In this document: piece after piece, positions 24,965 through 33,385 of the stretch
How positions within the stretch are numbered: position 1 is the first letter of the stretch
Layout: every line of letters starts with the position of its first letter
Assembly (NCBI RefSeq): GCF_947170395.1
Contig: NZ_CAMVTE010000022.1
Coordinates: 1 to 34,569, forward strand
Source of the DNA: an uncultured Methanobrevibacter sp.
GTDB lineage: Archaea; Methanobacteriota; Methanobacteria; Methanobacteriales; Methanobacteriaceae
DNA length: 34,569 bases
Direction of reading: 5' to 3'
Notes under the pieces: model-generated
What the model saw: only the letters and a program-made list of their open reading frames with translations
What the model was told of the DNA's origin: nothing
Databases searched by the model: none
Translations under genes and position numbers: made by a program

Positions 24965-25786
24965 ATGAAATCCATGAAAAAGTTGTTAGTTGTTGCAATT
25001 ATTGCTATGGTAGTAATTGTTTGTGCAAGTTCAGTAGTTAGTGCTGGTTTCTTCGACTTTTTGAGCGGAACTGATAATAGTCTAAATGGTCAAGAAGTTA
25101 ATTTAGCTGCTGCTGCTAGTTTAAAAAATGTTTATGATGAAAAATTAATTCCTATGTTTGAAGAAAAATACCCTGGTGTAAAAGTTACTCCAACATACGC
25201 TTCAAGTGGGGATTTACAATCTCAAATTGAAAACGGTTTAGGTGCAGATGTATTCATGTCTGCTTCTAATAAACAGATGGACAAGTTAACTGAAGAAGGT
25301 TACATTGATAATAATACTAATCTTCAGTTCTTAGAAAATAAAGTTGTTTTAATCGTACCTGCTGACTCAAATTCAACCATTTCTTCATTCGAAGATTTAG
25401 CAAATGTTAGCGGCAACATTGCTATTGGTGACCCTGAATCTGTACCTGCAGGACAGTACGCTAAAGAAGCATTAACCAACCTTGGTATTTGGGATGCTGT
25501 TGAATCCAAATTATCATTAGGTACTGATGTAACTGCAGTATTAAACCAAGTAGCTCAAGGATCAGCTGAATGTGGTATTGTTTACTCCACTGATGCAAAA
25601 TCCACTAATGACGTTAAAGTAATTTGTGAAGCTCCTGAAGGTTCTTTAAATACTTCCGTTATTTATCCTGTAGCTATTCTTAAAAATTCAAACAACACTG
25701 ATGCTGCAACTAACTTTATGGACTTCTTACAAACCAAAGAAGCTAAAGATGTATTTACAGAATACGGATTTACTATTCATGAATAA
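24965..25786 (+). CDS. modA: Molybdate ABC transporter substrate-binding protein
   Basis: 274 residues. Signal peptide (about 1-30, KKLLVVAIIAMVVIVCASSV) without a convincing lipobox. The mature domain has ModA landmarks: NLAAAASLKNVYDEKLIPMF, TPTYASSGDLQSQIENGLGA, then ADVFMSA, IAIGDPESVPAGQYAKEALT and a C-terminal LQTKEAKDVFTEYGF. It binds molybdate or tungstate outside the membrane for ModBC; the metal serves formylmethanofuran and formate dehydrogenases. ATG 24965 follows a strong GAGGAGG; upstream in-frame codons to 24935 lack a ribosome site. First gene of modABC. Confidence 0.92.
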   Translation: MKSMKKLLVVAIIAMVVIVCASSVVSAGFFDFLSGTDNSLNGQEVNLAAAASLKNVYDEKLIPMFEEKYPGVKVTPTYASSGDLQSQIENGLGADVFMSASNKQMDKLTEEGYIDNNTNLQFLENKVVLIVPADSNSTISSFEDLANVSGNIAIGDPESVPAGQYAKEALTNLGIWDAVESKLSLGTDVTAVLNQVAQGSAECGIVYSTDAKSTNDVKVICEAPEGSLNTSVIYPVAILKNSNNTDAATNFMDFLQTKEAKDVFTEYGFTIHE

Positions 25787-25832
25787 ATTTTAATATCATA
25801 TAATAGTTAATAATATTAAAGGTGATATTGAC

Positions 25833-26507
25833 ATGATGGATTGGTCCCCTATTTTCATCTCAATGAAAACTGCAAGTTTATCAATTTTAATAACTTTTTT
25901 TGTTGGGTTGGTTGTTGCTTGGGGTATTGTTAAGATTAAAAATGATACAATAAAAATAGTACTGGACGGTATTTTCACATTGCCGATTGTACTGCCTCCA
26001 ACTGTAGTGGGGTTCTTTTTATTGTACATTTTTGGTGTTAGAGGACCAATAGGAAAGTTTTTCATTGACTTTTTTACTGTGAAAATTGCATTTTCATGGT
26101 CTGCGACCGTTATTGCTGCGGTCGTCATGTCTTTTCCTTTAATGTATCGTTCTGCAAGGGGCGCATTTGAACAAATTGATTCCAATTTATTGGATGCAGG
26201 TCGTACATTAGGTATGTCCGAATGGAAAATTTTCTGGAAAATTTTATTTGCAAATGCATTGCCTGGAATTATTAGTGGTGGAATTCTTGCATATGCTCGT
26301 GGTTTAGGCGAATTTGGTGCTACAGCCATGCTTGCGGGTAACATTGCAGGTCAAACCAGAACTCTCCCTATGGCTGTTTACTCTGAAGTGGCGGCAGGTA
26401 ATATGGGAGATGCTTTTAATTATGTAATAGTCATTGTTATCATATCATTTATAGCTATTTTTATTATGGATTACGTTTCCATACGTAAGGAAAAGCAATG
26501 GAGATAA
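25833..26507 (+). CDS. modB: Molybdate ABC transporter permease
   Basis: 224 residues with five to six membrane helices. VLPPTVVGFFLLYIFGVRGP and the ABC-contact loop DAGRTLGMSEWKIFWKILFA followed by ALPGIISGGILAYARGLGEFGATAMLAG are typical of ModB. It forms the channel for molybdate driven by ModC. ATG start (25833, with a second ATG at 25836) after GGTGAT, 46 bp downstream of modA. Confidence 0.93.
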   Translation: MMDWSPIFISMKTASLSILITFFVGLVVAWGIVKIKNDTIKIVLDGIFTLPIVLPPTVVGFFLLYIFGVRGPIGKFFIDFFTVKIAFSWSATVIAAVVMSFPLMYRSARGAFEQIDSNLLDAGRTLGMSEWKIFWKILFANALPGIISGGILAYARGLGEFGATAMLAGNIAGQTRTLPMAVYSEVAAGNMGDAFNYVIVIVIISFIAIFIMDYVSIRKEKQWR

Positions 26508-26534
26508 TTTACTGTTTTTATATGTTGTTGGGGG

Positions 26535-27578
26535 ATGAATGTGGGAAATAAATTATTGAAAGTGGATATCCGAAAGAAACTTAAGGAATTTGACTTGGAA
26601 GTTGATTTTGAATTGAAAAATGGATGTTTGGGTATTCTAGGTCCCTCTGGTTGCGGTAAAAGCATGACATTGAAATCCATTGCGGGTATTGTAAATCCTG
26701 ATGAGGGTGTTATAAGTTTAAGTATTGATGGGGAAACTGTTTATTTTGATTCCAGTAAAAAAATTAATTTAAAACCTCAAAAAAGAAATGTAGGGTACTT
26801 ATTTCAGAACTATGCACTATTTCCCAACATGACTGTTGAAGAAAATGTTGCTGCGGGACTTTCTAAAAATCAGGATAAGAAAATTGTGTCAGATATGATT
26901 AAGCGTTTTCATCTTGAAGGATTGGAGAAAAGATATCCTAGACAATTGTCAGGTGGTCAGCAGCAAAGGGTGGCATTAGCTCGTATATTAGCTTATAGTC
27001 CTGATGTTATATTGTTTGATGAACCGTTTAGTGCTATGGACACCTACTTAAAAGAACAGTTACGTATTGAACTGGTTAATCTGCTTAAAAATTTTGACGG
27101 ATTTTCAATTTTGGTCACTCACGACCGTAATGAAGCATTTCAATTTTGTGACGAACTTATAATTATGGATGATGGTAAAATTATTGCAAAAGGAGGTACT
27201 CATGAGATATTTGAGAACCCAAGGAAAGTTCAAATTGCAAGACTTACAGGATGTAAAAACATCTCTAAAATTGAAGTCATTGATGATTATCATCTCAAAT
27301 CTTTAGATTGGGGAGTTACATTAGAAGTATCTGAAAAGATTTCATCCAACATTACTCACATTGGTATAAGAGCACATGATTTCGCTCCTGCTGAACAGGA
27401 CGATGTTAATGTGTTGGATACAATGGATTCGGCAATATTGGAAATGCCTTTTCAATGGGAAATAACTCTGCCGAATGGTCTGTGGTGGGAATGTGAAAAG
27501 CAGATTCGTGTCCACGAATTTGTGGTTCCGAAGTATATAAAAATCAATCCAAAAAATATAATATTGCTGGAAGAGTAG
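26535..27578 (+). CDS. modC: Molybdate ABC transporter ATP-binding protein
   Basis: 347 residues. Walker A GPSGCGKS (36-43), Q-loop region VGYLFQNYALFP, signature LSGGQQQRVALARIL, Walker B DVILFDEPFSAMD and H-loop ILVTHDRNEAF. The C-terminal ~110 residues follow the usual regulatory extension and look TOBE-like but diverged. Powers ModB. GGGGG directly abuts ATG 26535, so the GTG at 26541, six bases further on, is an equally likely start. The gene ends 1 bp from convergent tag. Confidence 0.93.
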   Translation: MNVGNKLLKVDIRKKLKEFDLEVDFELKNGCLGILGPSGCGKSMTLKSIAGIVNPDEGVISLSIDGETVYFDSSKKINLKPQKRNVGYLFQNYALFPNMTVEENVAAGLSKNQDKKIVSDMIKRFHLEGLEKRYPRQLSGGQQQRVALARILAYSPDVILFDEPFSAMDTYLKEQLRIELVNLLKNFDGFSILVTHDRNEAFQFCDELIIMDDGKIIAKGGTHEIFENPRKVQIARLTGCKNISKIEVIDDYHLKSLDWGVTLEVSEKISSNITHIGIRAHDFAPAEQDDVNVLDTMDSAILEMPFQWEITLPNGLWWECEKQIRVHEFVVPKYIKINPKNIILLEE

Positions 27579-27579
27579 T

Positions 27580-28116
27580 TCAATATTTAAAGCAATCTTT
27601 TTCGTGATTGTCAATGATTCCAATCGATTCAAGATATGAATAGATTATTGTTGGGCCTACAAATTTCATTCCTCTTTTTTTCAAATCTTTTGAAATTTGC
27701 TTTGACAAATCGGATTCTGTTAGATATTCTGCTTTTATGATTTTATCATCGGTAAATGACCAGATATAATCTGAAAAACTTCCAAACTCTTTTTGAATTT
27801 CAATAAATATTTTTGCATTGTTGATGGCTGATGTGATTTTACCTTTGTGGCGAATTATTCCTTCGTTATTTCTAAGTTCATCAATTTTATCTTCACTGTA
27901 ATTGGCTACTTTAACAACATCAAAATCATCAAAGGCATTTTTGAAGTTTTCACGTTTTTTAAGTATTGTAATCCATGAAAGGCCTGCCTGAAATGATTCC
28001 AAAACAAGCATTTCAAATAATTCCTTATCGTCATGGGTGGGAATCCCCCATTCCTCATCGTGGTATTTGATGTATATTTCATCATCGTTTACCCAACTGC
28101 ATCGATTTTTTTTCAT
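27580..28116 (-). CDS. tag: DNA-3-methyladenine glycosylase I
   Basis: 178 residues, close to the bacterial Tag length. RCSWVNDDEIYIKYHDEEWG at the start, LFEMLVLESFQAGLSWITIL in the core, and zinc ligands C6, H19 and the C-terminal HEKDC pair (H171, C175) match the Tag family. It excises 3-methyladenine from alkylated DNA. ATG start; single gene with an AT-rich 216-bp upstream stretch in which nothing else is seen. Confidence 0.92.
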   Translation of the reverse strand: MKKNRCSWVNDDEIYIKYHDEEWGIPTHDDKELFEMLVLESFQAGLSWITILKKRENFKNAFDDFDVVKVANYSEDKIDELRNNEGIIRHKGKITSAINNAKIFIEIQKEFGSFSDYIWSFTDDKIIKAEYLTESDLSKQISKDLKKRGMKFVGPTIIYSYLESIGIIDNHEKDCFKY

Positions 28117-28332
28117 AGGAATAATTATTATACTCTTTAATTATATATATTCACAATGAAAACTCAGGGTTGATTAATTGGACCGTGCTTTAAAAAGAAA
28201 CGGGAATAGTTTGAATGCAGGTTACGAATTCAATATGTAGTAAATGGCCTTGATAAAGATAGAGTATTGTATATTGTATAAAATATCTCACGAATTATAT
28301 ATTGGGGAAAATATACGGATGGAGGATAGAAT

Positions 28333-29475
28333 ATGACTAAATTGGGCTTTGGTATGATGAGACTTCCGCTTTTGGATGAAAATGATTTTACAAACATTGA
28401 TTATGAGCAGGTTAATCAGATGGTAGATAAGTTTATGGATGCAGGTTTCAATCACTTTGATACTGCATATGTTTATCATGAGGGTGTTGGCGAATCCGCA
28501 TTTAAAAAATGTGTCGTTGACAGATATCCTCGCGATTCATTTAAGATATCAACTAAACTGCCTTTGTTTGTCATTAGTGAAGAATCTCAACTGGAACCTC
28601 TATTTGAAGAGCAACTCAAAAATTCCGGTGTGGACTACTTTGATTATTTCATGCTGCATAATGTAAGTGGGTTTACAGAAACTGCCTGGAAAAACGTTGA
28701 TTTGTATTCATTTATCCAAAAGAAAAAGGAAGAAGGATTCATTAAACATATTGGAATATCAACTCACGGCAATGCTGAATTTCTGGAAGAAATATTGTTT
28801 GACCATCCGGAACTCGAGTTTGTATTGCTTCAGATAAACTATCTTGACTGGGAAGATGAGGCAATTGAATCCAGAAAATGTTTGGAGGTTGCAAGAAAAT
28901 ATGAAAAGGCTGTGATGATTATGGAACCTTATAAGGGAGGTTTTCTTGCGGATGTTCCTGATGAAGCTGAAAAAATCATGAAGGAACATAATCCTGATAA
29001 ATCTGTCGTTTCATGGGCAATGAGATTTGTAGCTAACCTTGATGATGTCTGTGTTGTTTTAACCGGAGCAAGTACGTTGGAACAGCTTGAAGACAATATT
29101 GATGAATTTAAAAATGCAGATCCGTTGGATGATAAGGAACTTAAAATTCTTGAGGAGGTTTCTGAAATCATTAACAGCAACATTACTGTTGACTGCACAA
29201 AATGCAGATATTGTGTTGATTCATGCTCTGAAGACATTGACATTGCAAAACTGTTTGATTTATATAATAAACATAAGATGCTGGGCCGTGATGACTGGTC
29301 ACAACCTGGAAACGCATATCTGAATTATTCAAAACTTCCGGATGTGGGAATAGCTTCTGATTGTATAGAATGTGAAGTATGTATTGAGGAATGCCCTCAG
29401 CAGATTAATATTCCTGAAGTTTTAAAGGATGTTGCAAAAACATTTGAAACTGAAATTTATGGATTTGACAAATAA
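28333..29475 (+). CDS. Aldo/keto reductase with C-terminal 4Fe-4S domain
   Basis: 380 residues. Residues 1-270 form the (beta/alpha)8 barrel: FDTAYVYHEGVGESAF with catalytic Asp and Tyr, KISTKLPL with Lys, DYFDYFMLHN with His, and MIMEPYKGGFL. The tail has cysteines CTKCRYCVDSC and CIECEVCIEECPQ, predicting one or two Fe-S clusters, which allow ferredoxin-linked electron transfer in anaerobes. Substrate unknown. Strong GGAGG ribosome site before ATG; own transcription unit. Confidence 0.88.
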   Translation: MTKLGFGMMRLPLLDENDFTNIDYEQVNQMVDKFMDAGFNHFDTAYVYHEGVGESAFKKCVVDRYPRDSFKISTKLPLFVISEESQLEPLFEEQLKNSGVDYFDYFMLHNVSGFTETAWKNVDLYSFIQKKKEEGFIKHIGISTHGNAEFLEEILFDHPELEFVLLQINYLDWEDEAIESRKCLEVARKYEKAVMIMEPYKGGFLADVPDEAEKIMKEHNPDKSVVSWAMRFVANLDDVCVVLTGASTLEQLEDNIDEFKNADPLDDKELKILEEVSEIINSNITVDCTKCRYCVDSCSEDIDIAKLFDLYNKHKMLGRDDWSQPGNAYLNYSKLPDVGIASDCIECEVCIEECPQQINIPEVLKDVAKTFETEIYGFDK

Positions 29476-29547
29476 TCGGAGTTTTAACCAAATTTTAATA
29501 TATAATTAATAATATATTTAATAACAGTTATTTTATGAGGATTTAAT

Positions 29548-29898
29548 ATGATACCTGGTATGAACAAAAAACAAATGAAACAGATGGAAAGGCAAATGAA
29601 AAAAATGGGCATGAAAATGGAAGAGCTTGAAGGTGCCCGTGAAGTTATAATCCGTTTTGATGATAAAGAATTGATTATCGATAATCCAAGTGTAAGTTTA
29701 ATGAATGTAATGGGTCAGGAAACTTACCAGATTGAAGGAAAAGCCCGTGAAGTCGAATTGGAATATGAAGTTGAAATTCCTGATGAAGATATCGAAATGG
29801 TAGCCAACAGTGCAAATGTTTCAGCTGACGAAGCAAGGGCAGCACTTGAAGAATGTAAAGGCGATTTGGCAGAAGCTATCATGAAACTAAATCAATAG
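29548..29898 (+). CDS. nac: Nascent polypeptide-associated complex protein
   Basis: 116 residues. A basic Met/Lys-rich N-terminal helix (MIPGMNKKQMKQMERQMKKM) contacts the ribosome; a NAC beta-barrel follows at about 35-75 (VIIRFDDKELIIDNPSVSLM); a UBA domain is at the C-terminus (about 78-116, DIEMVANSANVSADEARAAL). Archaeal NAC is a homodimer that binds nascent chains. ATG with GAGGA upstream and a strongly AT-rich promoter. The phosphoesterase gene follows after 5 bp. Confidence 0.93.
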   Translation: MIPGMNKKQMKQMERQMKKMGMKMEELEGAREVIIRFDDKELIIDNPSVSLMNVMGQETYQIEGKAREVELEYEVEIPDEDIEMVANSANVSADEARAALEECKGDLAEAIMKLNQ

Positions 29899-29903
29899 AT
29901 AAA

Positions 29904-30647
29904 ATGACAGTAATTGCACATATTTCCGATTTGCATATAAGCAATGCAAGCTTTGATGAAGACATGTTTATGCAGGCAGTAACTGAAATAAACAACCTTC
30001 AACCGGACATGATTGTTTTAACAGGTGATATTGTAGAAAATGGTTTATATGTTGAATTCCAACAGGCTACAAGATATTTGTCCATGTTTGAAGCACCATT
30101 ATTTGCAGTTCCCGGCAATCACGATTCCCGTAATCTTGGTTATCAAAGTTTTGAAGAACTGATTGGTGAGAGGAGTTGGAAACTGACATTGGGTGATGAA
30201 TTCACAGTCGTCGGTTTGGACAGCAGTTCTCCGGATGAGGACCGGGGCCATATTGGAACCCCCCAACATATGTGGTTGGAACATCAGTTGGATGAATGTG
30301 CAATTAAGGATAATTTCTCTATTGTGGCATTGCATCACCATGTTATTCCCATTCCTCAAACAGGTCGTGAACGTAATGTCTTATCGGATGCAGGGGATGT
30401 TTTAAAGACATTGACTACTCATGAGGTTGGCATTGTTTTATGTGGCCATAAGCATGTTCCTAACATCTGGAAAATAAATGATACCATTATCGTTAATGCA
30501 GGATCTTTGTCTTCAAATAAACTGAGAGGAAAAAATAACAATTCTTATAATGTTTATATCATTTCTGAAGATGAAATAGAAATTTTCTTAAATAATGTTG
30601 GTGGAGAAAAATTTTTATTTGGAAAATTTCCAAGAAATACATTATGA
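29904..30647 (+). CDS. CpdA/Icc-like metallophosphoesterase
   Basis: 247 residues of the calcineurin-like phosphoesterase fold. Metal motifs in order: ISDLHIS (D-x-H), LTGDIVENG, PGNHDSR, ALHHHVIP and CGHKHVP. The class III cyclic-nucleotide phosphodiesterases (CpdA/Icc) have this arrangement, but other phosphoesterases do too. It is co-transcribed with nac, and the NYN RNase and cyclase-like genes lie just downstream, so a role in nucleotide turnover is possible. No ribosome site of note. Confidence 0.82.
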   Translation: MTVIAHISDLHISNASFDEDMFMQAVTEINNLQPDMIVLTGDIVENGLYVEFQQATRYLSMFEAPLFAVPGNHDSRNLGYQSFEELIGERSWKLTLGDEFTVVGLDSSSPDEDRGHIGTPQHMWLEHQLDECAIKDNFSIVALHHHVIPIPQTGRERNVLSDAGDVLKTLTTHEVGIVLCGHKHVPNIWKINDTIIVNAGSLSSNKLRGKNNNSYNVYIISEDEIEIFLNNVGGEKFLFGKFPRNTL

Positions 30648-30709
30648 AATTAAATTTAAATATATAATCGAATAAATATACTATACTGATTTAAATTTTA
30701 GGTGATATT

Positions 30710-31735
30710 ATGAAAGTTGTCGTTGATGCTTCTAATGTGGCTCATTATGTTAAAAATGAAAACGGCCAGCCAAAAATGGCCAATATACTTGCTGCTGTAA
30801 AAGCATTAGAAGAAGGTGAAGATGAATTTGTAATTATTGCTGATGCGTCACTTCGTCATGATATTGACGATAAGGAAAAGTTCTTGAAACTGTTGGAAAG
30901 TGATAATGTAGAGGAAGTTCCGGCAGGTAACGATGCAGATCATTTTATTTTAGAAATTGCTACTAGTGAAAAAGCAAAAGTATTATCCAATGATAAATTC
31001 AGAGATTATGCTGCTGAATTTAGAAATATTTCATCAATGAGAATTCCATTTGTAATCGATAATGGCAGACTCACATTCGGAAAACCTAAAAAACCTAAAA
31101 AGGATAAGAATATCCTTCAACACATCTGTGATGAAATCATTAAGGAATTGAACTTTAAAAAATGGGAAATTTATACTGGAAAAGAAGGATTGGAGATTTC
31201 CCCTTTAAATATAGCTAAACAAGCTATAATACGTATTGATAATGAGAATAATGCTGAATCAAAACTTGAAAATATTTTCTCAAAAATTCCTATGTTCAAT
31301 AAGATTGTTGAAATGGTTGATGATGTTGAAATCGCTGCTCCATATGTAATTTTTGTATTGGTTCATCCTAAAGATTATAAACTTGCCGTAAAAAATGCAG
31401 GCAATATTTCTGTTACAATTGCTGACAGGTTAGGCCTTGAGAAAAAGCCTTTAATTGCTGTTCGTAATGATTTATTTACCAAACCGGGTAATTTCGAGCT
31501 GAATATCCTGCTTGCTGATGAAGTAACAGAAAATGCTCCATATAATATTTTAGTTCGTGTAAGTGCTCATGATGAAGTTTTCATAAAAAGAAACTCAAGA
31601 AACATTGCAAGCACTATTGCCGGCAGACTTGGTTCTTGGAAGTTTCCATTTGTCTCAGTCAAACCGGATATGCTTTTAGAAAAGCCGGGTGATTTTGAAA
31701 TTGAACTAGAGAAAGGAGATGCCTTCGATGACTAG
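30710..31735 (+). CDS. Zc3h12a/NYN-type ribonuclease with duplicated C-terminal module
   Basis: 341 residues. The N-terminal NYN/PIN-like domain (1-~120) has VVVDASNVAHY, FVIIADASLRHDID, PAGNDADHFI and VLSNDKFRDY, with four acidic metal-site regions as in Zc3h12a (regnase) RNases. After a lysine-rich linker, the C-terminal part holds two copies of a ~60-residue module: 209-269 (AAPYVIFVLVHPKDY to LLAD) and 275-335 (NAPYNILVRVSAHDE to LEKG), sharing the APY, I-A-x-R-L-G and KPG-x-FE patterns. It probably cleaves RNA. ATG with GGTGAT upstream; the cyclase-like gene overlaps its end by 8 bp. Confidence 0.8.
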   Translation: MKVVVDASNVAHYVKNENGQPKMANILAAVKALEEGEDEFVIIADASLRHDIDDKEKFLKLLESDNVEEVPAGNDADHFILEIATSEKAKVLSNDKFRDYAAEFRNISSMRIPFVIDNGRLTFGKPKKPKKDKNILQHICDEIIKELNFKKWEIYTGKEGLEISPLNIAKQAIIRIDNENNAESKLENIFSKIPMFNKIVEMVDDVEIAAPYVIFVLVHPKDYKLAVKNAGNISVTIADRLGLEKKPLIAVRNDLFTKPGNFELNILLADEVTENAPYNILVRVSAHDEVFIKRNSRNIASTIAGRLGSWKFPFVSVKPDMLLEKPGDFEIELEKGDAFDD

Positions 31736-32930
31736 TTTCCTTACTAAGTCTTTAATTAAGTTATTTACAAAACTCACTCCTATCTCAGTTGGAACAAAAT
31801 TTTTTCCGACCAATAATCTGGAAACAGAATATGTGGAGTTATTTAACTATACTCAAACAATTCTTTTCGAATTGGATAAGGCAGAAATAACTTCAGATAC
31901 AATTTTACAGAATCTCATTCGTGATGTGGGTGCTGAAAATATTCCTACAGATTACACTTTCCATGAATTGACTCCTGCTGAAAATAAAATTGAGGAATAT
32001 GCTTTAGTAAGCAATATCATCATGGGTAGTGACCGTTATCTTTATGTTGAACTTCAACACCCTTCTAATTTGATTAATATCTTTGTTAAAATTATCCAAA
32101 CCGAAAAAGGAGAGATTGTCGAAAAAACAGCAAATGAACTTGTTGCAAAAATGTTAAGTAAAAATGATGCAATTCGTGTAGCTATTGAACTTATCGGAAT
32201 TGGATTGTCTGAAGGAAATCAGGTCTTTTCAGCTGTTGGAATGACTGGTGCAGCTTCAATTGAAAGGGCAATTCATTATACTCAAAGCATTGGTGCTTTT
32301 CCGGGTATTGCATTTACAAAGCTTGGCGGTGAATATGCACTGGTTTTTGATGAGCCGTTTTTACTTAGGGAATCAAGACCTGTGGATTTGGAAAATTATT
32401 TGTTCATTGATTTAATAGATTCTACCAAATTCATTGATAAAAATGGTAGAAATCAACTTGTAGACCTTATGACCGGAATTAAAAATTTCATCGAAACAGA
32501 GTGTGACGGTGAACTGGAAGGTTATAGGGAAGGTGGGGATGATTTCATTGCAAGATTCCCATCTAAAGATTTAGCTATCCGTGCAGGACTTGATGCAGCA
32601 TGGTTTGCACTTGACAATGGTGCAAAAATCAGAGCTGGTGTCGGTAGAAGTAGGCGTGAAGCGGGTGAAAGGGCACAACTGGTTGACAGTTTGGAAGCAA
32701 CATCTCCTTTGTCATTGGTTGTATTTGAACTTGCTAACGGATTATATGCTTATAATATTCCATCTGAATTTACAAGAACATTGATTAACTTAATCGAAAA
32801 TCAGAAATCAAAATTGATTGGTGTGTTCATTTTCGTATTCGTATTTGTATACGTAATGTCCATTCTCGGATTGGGGATGTTTGGATTTGTTGGAATAATA
32901 TTGGCTTTAATTTATGCATTTGTAGCTTAG
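31728..32930 (+). CDS. Membrane-anchored GGDEF/class III cyclase-like protein
   Basis: 400 residues. About 220-345 resembles nucleotide-cyclase palm domains: LFIDLIDSTKFIDKNG with metal-binding aspartates (D228, D231), then YREGGDDFIARF with GGDD at 269-272, 41 residues after D228, the spacing seen in GGDEF enzymes. IRAGVG follows. A second GG-E-Y stretch, TKLGGEYALVF, is at 197-207. Two C-terminal membrane helices (about 362-400) anchor it with the catalytic part inside. It could make a cyclic or linear dinucleotide, or cAMP. ATG 31728 is chosen over 31719 because AAAGGAG needs the spacing. Overlaps the RNase gene by 8 bp. Confidence 0.55.
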   Translation: MTSFLTKSLIKLFTKLTPISVGTKFFPTNNLETEYVELFNYTQTILFELDKAEITSDTILQNLIRDVGAENIPTDYTFHELTPAENKIEEYALVSNIIMGSDRYLYVELQHPSNLINIFVKIIQTEKGEIVEKTANELVAKMLSKNDAIRVAIELIGIGLSEGNQVFSAVGMTGAASIERAIHYTQSIGAFPGIAFTKLGGEYALVFDEPFLLRESRPVDLENYLFIDLIDSTKFIDKNGRNQLVDLMTGIKNFIETECDGELEGYREGGDDFIARFPSKDLAIRAGLDAAWFALDNGAKIRAGVGRSRREAGERAQLVDSLEATSPLSLVVFELANGLYAYNIPSEFTRTLINLIENQKSKLIGVFIFVFVFVYVMSILGLGMFGFVGIILALIYAFVA

Positions 32931-32954
32931 AAAACTAAAAAAGAGAAAAATAAC

Positions 32955-33368
32955 ATGAGACGAAAAAAAGACGATAAAAGAGTTTTGAGACCGGGAAACG
33001 GTTCATCCACTCGAAAACGTCGAAGAAATAATAATAGGTCATTCAAACTAAAAAATAATCGTAGGCCTGCAGCTCCTAAAAGAGAAAAAATTAAAGGAAA
33101 AAGGAGTAGTAAGACAGTATTTATTGTGATTGTTGCATTGGTAGCCTTTATTATTGGTGCGGGAATTGGTATATCTCTCAGTTTCGATGAGGGAAATGCG
33201 GACAATTCCACTCATATTGAAAATGTCACTGTTGAGATGACTTCCAACTTGAATGAATCCAATTCAGTTGTTTTCAATGAATCTGATCATGTTGATTATA
33301 ATGAAAATCAATCATTGGGAATTTTAAGAGAGCCTAACTATGGTCCCGATGATGAAGAATACCATTAA
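32955..33368 (+). CDS. Small basic/acidic single-pass membrane protein
   Basis: 137 residues. The N-terminal 50 residues are strongly basic (MRRKKDDKRVLRPG, RKRRRNNNRSFKLKNNRR) and cytoplasmic. One membrane helix at about 53-77 (TVFIVIVALVAFIIGAGIGI) is followed by an outside acidic Asn/Glu/Ser-rich tail ending in PNYGPDDEEYH. No family recognised. The basic segment could bind nucleic acid or lipid head groups. It sits 24 bp after the cyclase-like gene and 17 bp before argJ, so it is probably part of the same transcript. Confidence 0.6.
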   Translation: MRRKKDDKRVLRPGNGSSTRKRRRNNNRSFKLKNNRRPAAPKREKIKGKRSSKTVFIVIVALVAFIIGAGIGISLSFDEGNADNSTHIENVTVEMTSNLNESNSVVFNESDHVDYNENQSLGILREPNYGPDDEEYH

Positions 33369-33385
33369 CTTATTTTTGTGATTTT

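Noticed and set aside
28117-28332. Possible tRNA or small RNA between tag and the aldo/keto reductase gene
   Set aside because: No cloverleaf, T-loop or conserved box was found; only AT-rich promoter-like sequence is visible.
31728-32930. GGDD motif as evidence for a Cas10-like CRISPR polymerase
   Set aside because: No CRISPR array or cas genes are in the window; spacing fits GGDEF or class III cyclases equally well, so only the wider superfamily is claimed.
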